Shown here in pieces: positions 1 to 8,280 of a stretch of DNA of 26,101 nucleotides. How positions within the stretch are numbered: the first letter of the stretch is position 1; every line of letters begins with the position of its first letter. Source of the DNA: CAWGCE01 sp964480915 (lineage in GTDB: Bacteria; Planctomycetota; Planctomycetia; Pirellulales; Pirellulaceae); the NCBI GenBank assembly GCA_964480915.1, contig CAYZRS010000062.1, positions 1-26,101 of the forward strand. The letters run 5' to 3'. Both the position numbers and the translations under genes were made by a program. A model generated the notes under the pieces. It worked only from the letters and a program-made list of their open reading frames with translations. It was not told the origin of the DNA and made no database searches.

Positions 1-46
1 CGGAATCATAATCCGCGTGTCGGGGGTTCGAATCCCTCCTCCGCTA
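1..46 (+). tRNA. tRNA with CAT anticodon, 3' part only (elongator Met or Ile2)
   Basis: The window opens inside a tRNA. The anticodon stem CGGA/TCCG (1-4 with 12-15) closes a seven-base loop ATCATAA, so the anticodon is CAT (7-9). A five-base variable loop follows, then the T arm: stem 22-26 with 34-38 around the loop TTCGAAT. The 3' acceptor strand is 39-45 and the discriminator base is A46. CCA is not encoded. The anticodon stem lacks the three G-C pairs of an initiator tRNA, so this is an elongator Met tRNA or the lysidine-modified Ile tRNA. The 5' half, needed to tell these apart, lies outside the window. Confidence 0.8.
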
Positions 47-256
47 CTTAGAATTCTTGTTTTTCAGCGATTTCTCACCGCCAGAAACATCGGTGGCTAT
101 TCTTGTGGCGCCGCTGCCCTCAGCGCGGTCACGCATCTCTGGCTCTAATGAGGCTCATCGATCGCATCGATCCGCAATCGGTTGATCGATTCCGACGTTT
201 AACGATCAATCTCGACGACATTTGGGCAATGCCTGGTTGCCGGGAGCTCCCTGCCG

Positions 257-279
257 AAAGAGGCGTGTGATTCCTCTTT
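257..279 (-). terminator. Hairpin just after the kinase gene, possible terminator
   Basis: AAAGAGG (257-263) pairs perfectly with CCTCTTT (273-279) around a nine-base loop. It lies 18 bases past the stop codon of the kinase gene on the minus strand. A ten-base palindrome, GGGAGCTCCC, follows at 242-251. There is no clear U tract on the minus strand, so intrinsic termination is only a guess. The rest of 47-297 shows no gene that I can support. Confidence 0.3.
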
Positions 280-297
280 TCGCGGCCTTGAAACTTT

Positions 298-3200
298 CTA
301 TTCCCGGGGACTGGCCAAGTCGGGGGCCCTGTCCGCCATTTCAAGAATGCGCATTTGGCGACTTGCGCCGATCGCGGAAAGCGAGCGGTCTTGTTCGGAA
401 ACGTAAAACCCGAGAATGAAACCAAGCCCCAAGTCGAGTGTGGCAAGTTCGCGGTTACGTTGGAAATCAAAGACTTTCAAGTTCGGACTGGACCGTGACG
501 TTGCCAGAATTCGATCGTCTGCGGTCAGGTGAAGACCAGAGATCGCATCGCCAAAGGCAGGCCACGAGCCCAACGGCGTACCATCGAGCAACCAGTGCGT
601 AATCCAACCGTCACGATGACCAAGGTAAAAGCCGTCGTGCGTTTCATCAAAGACCAACTGGGGGCCCGCGGAACGGGAACCGTAGGCGGCTTTGGCTAGC
701 TGCCTTCCCGTTGCGACATCCCAGACACGACTGTTTGCAAATTCGCCACTGGTGATCAGCGTACGGCTGTCCGAAGTCGTCGCCATTTTCAAAACCCAAT
801 TCTCATGTCCGTTGAGCGTCTGGATCGCTGCACCCGACTGCGCATCACGAATTGCCACCGTTCCTTCACGCGGGTAATTTTCTGGGTCCGGGTCGGGCGC
901 TGACGCAATCCAGGAGCCATCTGATGCAACACAAACATCGCGGACTCCCCATGCAACCTTTTGAGAAAACCGTAGCTTGAATTCGGGCAACTCCCAGCAG
1001 CACAATTGTCGATCTTCACCGACGCTGGCCAAGATCGTCTGGTCGCGATCCATCGATAACGACCAAACGCTGCGACGGTGAACCTTTCTCTCTGCGACAA
1101 GGGCGCCCGTCGACTGATCGAGCGCACGAAGCGTACCCCGGCCGTCGCAGACGACAATCAGTCCGTGCTTTTCCAACACACTTCCCGAAGTCGCAGTCGC
1201 CATGGGACTTCGGTTCGAATCGTCAAAATCGGGCGGAGCGACCCAAAGGACTCGTCCATCGGAGCAACTCACAAGGAACCGCTCACTTTGCGGTTCCCAA
1301 TGCATGTCGGTGATCGCGGAACCGAAGTTGGCGACGACGATCGGCTCGCCAACAGTGTCGAGGTGGCACATCCGCAAACTTCCATCCCCACCGCCCAACG
1401 CCAGAAGCGAATCGCCGTCGGTTGCCAGTGAAGAGGCACGTGCCGCAATCTTGATCACACGATCTGGTTCCCCTTCCTGATCCATCACAATGGCCGAAGA
1501 CGTCGCCAGCGCGGCAAGTTTTCCATCTCGCAACAGGCACACTTGATAGATACCGGGCCGATCGGCGTTTCGCTTTGTCGATTCGTCGTTCTCCGGATCG
1601 ATCACATAGACATTTCCATCGAAACCGGCTGCAAGAATCTGACCATCGTCCGCAGCAAAAGCAATCGCCGATAAGCGAGGTTCAATCTTCCAGCTGCCCC
1701 GCTTTTTCCACGATCTTGTCCCCTTGTCGAAATCCAGAAGCTGGGCGGTGCCATTGCCAGTGCAAACAGCGACCTGATCTCCCTTGTGGCTGGTCGCCAG
1801 GTCGTAGACTCCGCCAGCGGCAAGCTGAACACTAACGCGTTTTTCCCATTCACCAACCGAGACTTGGTAGATCGTTCCACTGCTCGTTCCGACGAAAAGA
1901 GCTTGCCCGTCCGATGACCAGCGCGCCACGTTGGCTCGTTCTGGAAACTTCAGGTCTGCCAATTGAAGGCTCTCGGTCGGTGGAACACGCCTGGGCGTCA
2001 CCGAAGCAGTGGAGGAAACTGCCCGCGACTCACCGAGCGGCCTTCCGAACTGGCGTTCGTTTTCCAAGTCGTAACACCACACTTCCACGGTTCCGGCCTG
2101 ATTGACGCAGGCGACGCATTGCGACTGGCTGTGTAAATCGAATTCACGTATCGAGGAAATGGACGCGTCGCGGTCGGGTAAGGCCGTCGCTTCACGAAGC
2201 TGGCTGTTAACCAATCGCCATTCCCAGCCTCTTAGTTCCGGTAGGCACTTTTGCAACAAGTCGCGTCCGGCGTCCACCTTTTGTTGATTTGCGGCCGTCC
2301 ACGCCGACTGAATGAGCTGCGAGTAAACGTTCTCGCCCAGCTCGCGTTTACTCGCATCGGCCCCCTCGCGCGCCTGAATGGCCGCGTTTCGCTCATCGCG
2401 GGCGACGGCCGCCGCCTTGTTGGCTCGCGTCAGCCCCACGCCCAGCCCCATCAAGCCCACAATCGCCCCAGCCGCGAGGACGCCAGCCATCGCGAACGAG
2501 ACGTAGTGACGCCGCAGCATTTTTCCCATTCTGTAAATCAGCGAAGGTGGATGCGCTTCGACTGGCTCGCCCCCCAGAAATCGACGCACGTCGCGGGCCA
2601 GATCAAGCACCGACTCGTAACGCCGGCGGCGATCTTTGGCGAGCGCCTTGAGTGCAATCCAGTCCAACTCTCCACTCGGCAGCGATCTTAATCCGGCCAC
2701 ATCGCGATCGACCATCGTCGCCTGCTGTTGTCGGGACGTGATCCGATCACTTGGCGTCTTTGGTTCTGTCTCGCGGAGCACGCGGGGAATTTCAAACACG
2801 CCATTGCTCAGTAACTGTTCGCGGCTGATCGGCCGTTCTCCCGTCAGCAACTCGTACAAGAGAACTCCCAGTGAATAAACGTCGCTGCGAGTATCGATTT
2901 CGACGGCCGACATCTCGGCCTGTTCGGGGCTCATGTACTCCAGCGTCCCAATCATCTGACCATACTCGGTAAACAGCGTTTGCTGGGTCAGCTTTTGATC
3001 GAGCGCCTTAGCGATGCCAAAATCGATAACTTTGGCAATCGGATCACTCTCCCCCATCGTCACGAGAACATTCGTTGGCTTGATGTCTCGGTGAATGATC
3101 CCTTTTCGATGAGCATGGTGAACGGCATCGCAGACTTGCAGAAACAACTCCAGTCGATCGTTCAAGTCAGCGTGGCTCTGCTCGCAGAAGGTGTGAATCG

Positions 3201-3714
3201 GGACACCTTTGACAAGTTCCATGACAAAGTAAGGAGCGCCGTCGTCGGTCACCCCCGCGTCGAAGACCTTGGCAATGGACGAATGGTCCATCATTGCTAA
3301 CGCTTGCTGTTCAGCGTGGAAGCGTGCTAGGACTTGCTTCGAATCCATCCCTTTCTTGACCAATTTGATGGCGACCTTGCGACGAATCTGACCGGTCTGT
3401 TCGGCCATGTAGACCGAGCCTTGCCCACCTTCGCCGATTCTTTGCAGCAACCGGTAACGCCCGATCGTTGCTGGTGCCGACCGACTGTGATCGATGAAAG
3501 AGCCCGTTTCCGCGGACGTTTCGTCGGTATCTTGGTGAGATCGCGAATCCAGTTCGAGAAAACTCCCGTTCGAGCTGTCGCTTTCGAGGAGAGCCACCAC
3601 TTCGAGGCGGAGACGTTCGTCAAGTTCCTGTAACGCGGGATGCTGGTCGCGAGAAGCGAGGTCGCGAATGTGGAGGAACGCGTGTTGAACTTGTTGGTAT
3701 TGCTCGGGAGTCAT
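298..3714 (-). CDS. Membrane Ser/Thr protein kinase with C-terminal WD40-like propeller
   Basis: A 1138-residue Hanks-type protein kinase. The kinase domain covers about residues 87-380: glycine loop GEGGQGSV (94-101), catalytic lysine in VAIK (K117), HRDIKPTN (208-215, with D210), DFG (231-233) and SPE in the place of APE (262-264). One hydrophobic segment (about 405-428) should span the membrane, followed by an Ala/Arg/Glu-rich helix and then a long tail of WD40-like blades (about 500-1130, for example repeats ending in CCWEL and SRVWDV). In this family the kinase is cytoplasmic and the tail acts as sensor or scaffold. The gene lies 206 bp downstream of the PQQ-like gene and the ECF sigma gene, an arrangement typical of planctomycete STK-linked sigma factors. 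A functional link with that sigma factor is inferred. The ATG start has no obvious Shine-Dalgarno site, but the N-terminal helical region before the kinase is usual for the family. Confidence 0.93.
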   Translation of the reverse strand: MTPEQYQQVQHAFLHIRDLASRDQHPALQELDERLRLEVVALLESDSSNGSFLELDSRSHQDTDETSAETGSFIDHSRSAPATIGRYRLLQRIGEGGQGSVYMAEQTGQIRRKVAIKLVKKGMDSKQVLARFHAEQQALAMMDHSSIAKVFDAGVTDDGAPYFVMELVKGVPIHTFCEQSHADLNDRLELFLQVCDAVHHAHRKGIIHRDIKPTNVLVTMGESDPIAKVIDFGIAKALDQKLTQQTLFTEYGQMIGTLEYMSPEQAEMSAVEIDTRSDVYSLGVLLYELLTGERPISREQLLSNGVFEIPRVLRETEPKTPSDRITSRQQQATMVDRDVAGLRSLPSGELDWIALKALAKDRRRRYESVLDLARDVRRFLGGEPVEAHPPSLIYRMGKMLRRHYVSFAMAGVLAAGAIVGLMGLGVGLTRANKAAAVARDERNAAIQAREGADASKRELGENVYSQLIQSAWTAANQQKVDAGRDLLQKCLPELRGWEWRLVNSQLREATALPDRDASISSIREFDLHSQSQCVACVNQAGTVEVWCYDLENERQFGRPLGESRAVSSTASVTPRRVPPTESLQLADLKFPERANVARWSSDGQALFVGTSSGTIYQVSVGEWEKRVSVQLAAGGVYDLATSHKGDQVAVCTGNGTAQLLDFDKGTRSWKKRGSWKIEPRLSAIAFAADDGQILAAGFDGNVYVIDPENDESTKRNADRPGIYQVCLLRDGKLAALATSSAIVMDQEGEPDRVIKIAARASSLATDGDSLLALGGGDGSLRMCHLDTVGEPIVVANFGSAITDMHWEPQSERFLVSCSDGRVLWVAPPDFDDSNRSPMATATSGSVLEKHGLIVVCDGRGTLRALDQSTGALVAERKVHRRSVWSLSMDRDQTILASVGEDRQLCCWELPEFKLRFSQKVAWGVRDVCVASDGSWIASAPDPDPENYPREGTVAIRDAQSGAAIQTLNGHENWVLKMATTSDSRTLITSGEFANSRVWDVATGRQLAKAAYGSRSAGPQLVFDETHDGFYLGHRDGWITHWLLDGTPLGSWPAFGDAISGLHLTADDRILATSRSSPNLKVFDFQRNRELATLDLGLGFILGFYVSEQDRSLSAIGASRQMRILEMADRAPDLASPRE

Positions 3715-3920
3715 CAGATAGGCTGCTGGTGAATGTTGAGGTGTATCCTGAGTTTAAGTCTGAGGGTGTTTCGTCGGCGGGCGGCTCCCTCACACCCCGA
3801 TCGAGCAATCCAGCGGCCAATGGTCACATTCGCTCGGTTCATCCCACGCCGAGGGTATGGAGACCGTTTTCCTCTGCTGGCCGAATTGGGAGCATCGCCA
3901 TCCACTGGAACCACCACGCG

Positions 3921-5831
3921 TTATTTTCGGTCGACGTCGGGAATTTTTATTGTCTTGCCAAAATCGGATTCTCTCACGGTGAATAGAAGTTCCTCTGGCA
4001 CTTCACGGTCCGACGAATAGAGTTTGGTTCCCACCGGCCACTTTTCAACTCGTTTCTTGCCAGGCGGGAAAGGGATGCCGTAGCTGAACGGATGTTGCTT
4101 GGGCCCCCGGACAACGGTGTTCAAAAACTTGAACGAACTGTTTTTTACCCCCAGCTCAATATAGACCAAGCCGTTTTCACTCGTGTGCTTTTCGATAGAC
4201 GGCTCAAGAGTTGGTTTGGCGAGCAGGTCCTTCAGTCGGGCGATCGAATCATCATCTTTGAAATCAGCGATCGCCTGCGTCAGAATCTGTGTGCGAAATT
4301 CCGCCAGTCCTTGTTCCTGAGCCAATTCGGCCAACTCCATCCTGTCCTCCAACGAGAGATCGTTACCACGCGCCTTTCGAATCGATTGGTATTCACTCCA
4401 GGCCGCTTCCGAACCGCTCGATCGAAACTTTTCCACAATCTGGTCAACGTAATCGTCAGACGGACGGCTATCCAAATCGACCGCTTTGTTATTTGCTCCA
4501 GCCACTTTGATCGGCAATAGGTTCTTCGTGACGGGTAGCGACTCGATCGCGGTGGATGCCTTTTCCTTGCCTGCCGATTCGTTACCGAACGTCAGGCAGA
4601 CCAATTGATTGCCGCCCCGATGCCACAAGTACCTCCCGTCGACGGTCGGTGGCGTCCAGCATCGTTCGTGGAACACGTCGTACTTCGAATGTACCTCAAG
4701 GCCGACCGACGTTCGTTCAGCGAGCGACACTTTGCCATTGCCGTCAGCGATGACAAACTGATCTCCCATGCGAACAATATTCGCATCCCGGAAGCCGCGC
4801 CAACGGCCGAGGCGCTCACCAGTTTCCGCATCGAGCGCGACGAGCATGTCGCCATTGCATCCAAGAATCAGATTACCGTCCAGCATCCAGTTGCAATAGA
4901 AAAATTGCACACTCTGCTGCCAGCCCTCCTCGACCGTCCACTTTTTGTTCTCTTCGTGACGGATAATCAACTCCCGCGTCCCATCAAAACCTTGCCCCGA
5001 AACAACCAGTCGGTTGCCCACAGGCAGTGGCGTGGGGACATTCGTTTGTCCAGGATTCGGCTGTTCGTAACGCCACAACTCGGCCCCCGATTCGGCATCG
5101 ACGCCGATGACGTCAAGGCGAGTGACAAAAACGAGCTGTTTCGAGTCGTCGACTTTCAAGACAACGGGCGTCGCATAGCTGGCTTCTTCGCACGAAACAT
5201 GCCATCGAGTGCGACCCGTTTCGAAGTCCATGGCCACGAGGCCTCCTTTTTTTCCGCCAGTCAGGACAATCAACGCTCCTTCGTGGACGATGGGGCTGGC
5301 CGAGAATCCGAACTGCACGGGGACCGCCTCGAATTCGTCGACAAGGTCCTTTTTCCAAAGCAGCCGCCCAGTTCGTTGGTCGAGGCAATGAAGTTTGCCA
5401 GTAAAGCCGATGACGATCAGTTGGCCGTCGTGCAGCAGCGGCGTAGCCTGCGGAGCACGCGGCTTACCACCAAACGCTTCCTGATCTGCCAGTTGCTCAA
5501 CGCTCCATTCGTATTTCCAGACGACTTGCCCGTCGGTTTTTCGAAGAGCCGTGACACCCTCTGATTTTGCATCGTCGGTCAAATAGGAAACATAGACGTT
5601 GTCTCCGTCGCAGATGATACTCGACAGACCGGCGCCGACCTCCGAACGCCACTTCAGGAAAATCGAGGCGGTAAGAGCATCAACCTCGGCCACCGTTGTG
5701 AAATCACCGTTGGCTCCTCCAAATCTCGTCCATTCGGCCGCCGCCGTCTGATCATGATGGCCTCCCATGGCCAACACGACGCTGAGAAACATCGCCAACC
5801 TGGGGCACTCTACAGACCTCGCGTCACTCAT
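3921..5831 (-). CDS. Exported PQQ-like beta-propeller protein
   Basis: A 636-residue protein. An N-terminal hydrophobic stretch (about 13-23) ends near AAA-EW (30-34) and looks like a signal peptide, so the protein is probably periplasmic. Residues 34-415 hold PQQ-type blades with the typical W-ending strands: GQVVWKYEW (101-109), TGRLLWKKD (154-162), TGRTRWHV (205-212) and SGAELWRYE (248-256). The last 200 residues are a mostly helical segment and a small beta domain that I do not recognise. Such propellers (BamB-like or quinoprotein-like) bind proteins or cofactors; no quinone-binding residues can be claimed here. The ATG overlaps the end of the ECF sigma gene by eight bases (ATGAGTGA), implying translational coupling. 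A role as periplasmic sensor for the sigma/kinase pair is a guess. The start at M14 would shorten the signal peptide's n-region but is also possible. Confidence 0.88.
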   Translation of the reverse strand: MSDARSVECPRLAMFLSVVLAMGGHHDQTAAAEWTRFGGANGDFTTVAEVDALTASIFLKWRSEVGAGLSSIICDGDNVYVSYLTDDAKSEGVTALRKTDGQVVWKYEWSVEQLADQEAFGGKPRAPQATPLLHDGQLIVIGFTGKLHCLDQRTGRLLWKKDLVDEFEAVPVQFGFSASPIVHEGALIVLTGGKKGGLVAMDFETGRTRWHVSCEEASYATPVVLKVDDSKQLVFVTRLDVIGVDAESGAELWRYEQPNPGQTNVPTPLPVGNRLVVSGQGFDGTRELIIRHEENKKWTVEEGWQQSVQFFYCNWMLDGNLILGCNGDMLVALDAETGERLGRWRGFRDANIVRMGDQFVIADGNGKVSLAERTSVGLEVHSKYDVFHERCWTPPTVDGRYLWHRGGNQLVCLTFGNESAGKEKASTAIESLPVTKNLLPIKVAGANNKAVDLDSRPSDDYVDQIVEKFRSSGSEAAWSEYQSIRKARGNDLSLEDRMELAELAQEQGLAEFRTQILTQAIADFKDDDSIARLKDLLAKPTLEPSIEKHTSENGLVYIELGVKNSSFKFLNTVVRGPKQHPFSYGIPFPPGKKRVEKWPVGTKLYSSDREVPEELLFTVRESDFGKTIKIPDVDRK

Positions 5832-6378
5832 CGTTTAGCTCCTTATAAAGCCATGCCTTGGCCATTGCCCAATCCCCAGCAACCGTTCGACGCGAGACAC
5901 CGAGTAGCTTCGCGGCTTCGCTTTCCGTCAATCCACCAAAGAACCGCAGTTCGACCAGTTTTGCCTGGCGTTCGGAAAGCGATTCCAAGCGTTCCAACGC
6001 CTCTGCCAAATCGACGATTTCGAATCCAAGGTCTTCCCGACCAAATCCCGACAGAGTGATATCCAACCTGCTTCCTTCGCCGCCCCGTTTTTGAGCCTTT
6101 GCCTGTCGTGCATTGTCAATGATCACTCGCCGTATCGCCGTTGCGGCGGTCGCAAAGAAATGGGTTCGATCTTGCCAGGCGATTTCGGTATTTCCGATCA
6201 GTCGGATGTAGGCTTCATTGACCAGCTCCGTCGCGTCCCACCCCCGTTTGTTGACCTCTGCCGCCAACTGGTTCTGCGCAACGACCCTTAGCTGGTCGTA
6301 CACCAGGTTTGCCAGTTCCTCGTTTGCCAAGCGATCTCCGGCAGAGAGCCGCTGCAGAATTTCGGTAATTTCGGCCAT
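5824..6378 (-). CDS. ECF sigma factor, planctomycete Sig-70_X6 type
   Basis: A 184-residue sigma-70-family factor of the ECF type. Region 2 covers about residues 20-95: the segment WDATELVNEAYIRL (47-60) is the core-binding part and FFATAATAIRRVIIDNAR (74-91) is the -10-recognising part. Region 4 covers about 130-180, with the helix-turn-helix TESEAAKLLGVSRRTVAGDW (151-170). Residues such as the DNARxxxAxKRGG stretch match the TIGR02999 family that is expanded in planctomycetes and often encoded beside Ser/Thr kinases. It has no adjacent anti-sigma gene. The downstream PQQ-like protein overlaps it and the kinase follows, so control by the kinase (for example by phosphorylation) is plausible but not shown. 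No good Shine-Dalgarno site precedes the ATG. Confidence 0.93.
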   Translation of the reverse strand: MAEITEILQRLSAGDRLANEELANLVYDQLRVVAQNQLAAEVNKRGWDATELVNEAYIRLIGNTEIAWQDRTHFFATAATAIRRVIIDNARQAKAQKRGGEGSRLDITLSGFGREDLGFEIVDLAEALERLESLSERQAKLVELRFFGGLTESEAAKLLGVSRRTVAGDWAMAKAWLYKELNDE

Positions 6379-6774
6379 TTTCGTCGTTATCGTCCGTTGC
6401 TATTTGGATAGCGGGATTGGTGAGCAAGATGTGCAGCCCAAAACGGATATTTTCTAAAATTCATCGTATTGGCAATGGTGGCGTGTGGATTCTTCGATTG
6501 GGGCGCAAAACGTGTTTTGAGAAGAATCCGACCGGCAGGGACGATTTTCTAAATCGACGCAACGTTCTCTGGGAAACCCTGCCGACGATTGTGCACGTGC
6601 TCGAGCGACGGGAACAGGCATGTGGATGTCGAAATCACTTCATTGACATCGAAGTCGTGACGTGCCAAGGTCGTTTAGAAGACGGCCGCAAAGGGAATTC
6701 CCCATGACGCCGTGACGGAACCGCGCAACCATTCGAGTCCATGAGTACTTAACCTTGATTGCCGGGAGTCGACG
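6379..6774. other. Divergent intergenic region (396 bp) with hairpin-rich core
   Basis: This spacer separates the minus-strand sigma gene from the plus-strand ThuA gene, so it should hold promoters for both. I see no convincing coding frame. The core 6487-6584 folds into two nested hairpins (listed separately). A further 6-bp inverted repeat, GATGTC (6625-6630) with GACATC (6645-6650), lies to the right. TTGACA at 6644-6649 overlaps that repeat but has no good -10 hexamer at 16-18 bases. GGGAG at 6764-6768 is the likely ribosome binding site of the ThuA gene. Confidence 0.5.
6487..6584 (+). ncRNA. Candidate structured RNA: two consecutive nested hairpins
   Basis: Stem A pairs GGATTCTTC (6487-6495) with GAAGAATCC (6521-6529), nine perfect pairs, and encloses a smaller hairpin CAAAAC/GTTTTG (6506-6511 with 6514-6519). 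Three bases later stem B pairs CGGCAGGG (6533-6540) with CCCTGCCG (6577-6584), eight perfect pairs, and encloses CGATTT/AAATCG (6542-6547 with 6551-6556). Long one-sided internal loops flank the inner hairpins (10 bases 5' in A, 20 bases 3' in B). It ends 190 bp before the ThuA start and 108 bp from the sigma start. The strand is not certain, because the inverted repeats read similarly on both. I could not match it to a known riboswitch. Confidence 0.35.
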
Positions 6775-8013
6775 ATGCAAAACCTGAGCTTGGTTTCATT
6801 CTGTTTTTGGGCCACTTTGACTGGCTCAGCATTCGCCCAAACGACGGTGCTGCACTATTCAGAAACAACGGGCTTCGATCACGGGACACGAAACCAATCG
6901 CTTTCGCTGTTCGAGTCGTTGGGCGCAACGAATCAATTTGACGTCGTCAGCGACAATAGCGGGAGTGAGTTTAGCTCGCTGGCGAATCTGGAGCAGTACT
7001 CGGTTGTCATCTTCTCGAACACATCCGGTAACAACCTCTTGAACGCTTCGCAACGAGCCAACTTCGAGGCATACATTGCCGACGGCGGCAGCTACATCGG
7101 CATTCATGCGGCATCTGACACCTATCGTCACAGCACGGCCAACGGGGGATCAACCGGGACGTGGGATTGGTACGCGGAGAATGTCTCGGGAGCCTCGGTG
7201 CAGCAAAGCCCGAATCATACGTCGTCGAATCACAACAACGACATGACGCATTCTCAACCTGGCCATCCGTTGCTGGACGGCATTCCGAATCCCTGGAACA
7301 AGACCGAAGAGTATTACTACTGGGAGAACGGTTTTCTTGCTCCCGGATTCACCGAACTGCTGCGAGTCGGCGTCACGGGCGGTGCCAGTTTCGATGAGGC
7401 CCGGATGATGGCTCAGTTTCGCGAACTACCAGGAGGTGGCCGTGCTTTTTACACCGCCCTTGGCCACTCGAGGAGCAGTTTTAGTAGCGACGTGAACTTC
7501 CAGCGACTTCTCGAAAACGCCGTCAGCTGGACAATCGATGCCGGCATGACCTCAACCGGTGATTTCGACAACGACGGCGACTGGGACATTGACGATCTGA
7601 ATAGCTTGCTCGCTGAAGGGCCAGTTGCAACCGGAGTTCCTGCGACCGGCAGCGAACCATTCGATCTTAACGCAGACAACGTGATCGACAACGCCGATGT
7701 GGCCCAGTGGCTCAACATCGCAGCCTCAGAGAACGGGCTCGCATCGCCCTACAAGAACGGCGACGCCAATTTGGATGGAACGGTCGATGGTCAGGATTTC
7801 CTGGCTTGGAACGGCGCCAAGTTCACTGCAAGTCTCGCCTGGGATGACGGCGACTTTAACGGAGACGGAATCGTCGATGGGCAGGATTTTGTCACATGGA
7901 ATGCTCAGAAGTTCACATCTTCCGATCTCTTGACGGTTCCCGAGCCTTGCCAGCCATCAACCGTCTGCGCAATCTTCCTGATTTTGATGACCATTCGAGC
8001 GCGACAAAAGTGA
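6775..8013 (+). CDS. Secreted ThuA-domain protein with dockerin-like repeats and PEP-CTERM tail
   Basis: A 412-residue exported protein. A signal peptide (1-21) ends at AFA-QT. Residues 23-255 form a ThuA domain (class I glutamine amidotransferase-like fold): VLHYSETTGFDHG (25-37), an early strand ending VVIF (77-80), GSYIGIHAASDT (105-116) and the end segment GRAFYTALGHSRSSF (222-236). ThuA proteins are linked to sugar use, but their reaction is poorly defined. Residues 261-380 hold calcium-loop repeats of dockerin type (DFDNDGDWDIDDL, DLNADNVIDNADV, GDANLDGTVDGQDF, DFNGDGIVDGQDF). The C-terminus has VPEP (388-391), a hydrophobic helix and a short basic end, i.e. a PEP-CTERM signal for exosortase-dependent sorting. 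The ATG is chosen because GGGAG lies six bases upstream and the signal peptide starts there. The gene converges with the PL6 gene, with only 18 bp between the stops. Confidence 0.88.
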   Translation: MQNLSLVSFCFWATLTGSAFAQTTVLHYSETTGFDHGTRNQSLSLFESLGATNQFDVVSDNSGSEFSSLANLEQYSVVIFSNTSGNNLLNASQRANFEAYIADGGSYIGIHAASDTYRHSTANGGSTGTWDWYAENVSGASVQQSPNHTSSNHNNDMTHSQPGHPLLDGIPNPWNKTEEYYYWENGFLAPGFTELLRVGVTGGASFDEARMMAQFRELPGGGRAFYTALGHSRSSFSSDVNFQRLLENAVSWTIDAGMTSTGDFDNDGDWDIDDLNSLLAEGPVATGVPATGSEPFDLNADNVIDNADVAQWLNIAASENGLASPYKNGDANLDGTVDGQDFLAWNGAKFTASLAWDDGDFNGDGIVDGQDFVTWNAQKFTSSDLLTVPEPCQPSTVCAIFLILMTIRARQK

Positions 8014-8280
8014 GCGGCCTGCTTTGATGTTCTAGCGACGTCGCATGGCGACACCTAGCGTCACAAGCACCATCAGCCCCAGTGGCAGACTCGATTCGGG
8101 CACGGCGGTCACATCGCTACTCTGAAACTTATTGGCATTCCAAGCGATGAAATCTTGACCGTTGACATTGCCGTCGCCGGTGAATTCGCCGCTGGTCCAG
8201 TCTGTCTCGAGCGTGAATTTGTTGTTGTTCCAAGCCAGAAAATCCTGACCATCGACCGTTCCATCTAGATTGGCGTCGCC
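7759..8280. repeat. Inverted pair of 54-bp near-identical dockerin-coding segments
   Basis: The segment 7759-7812 in the ThuA gene and the reverse complement of 8227-8280 in the PL6 gene match at 51 of 54 bases. All three differences are silent: TTG versus CTA for Leu (two bases) and TTC versus TTT for Phe. Both encode the same 18 residues, GDANLDGTVDGQDFLAWN with one leading and overlapping codon. The neighbouring repeat units in both proteins are far less alike in DNA, so the identity is local. Confidence 0.85.

Noticed and set aside
1..46. Initiator tRNA
   Set aside because: The anticodon stem reads CGGA/TCCG and lacks the three consecutive G-C pairs of initiators.
4605..5564. A 319-codon open frame on the plus strand
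   Set aside because: It lies wholly antisense to the PQQ-like gene, has no family features and is rich in Arg/Pro/Ser as expected from a shadow frame.
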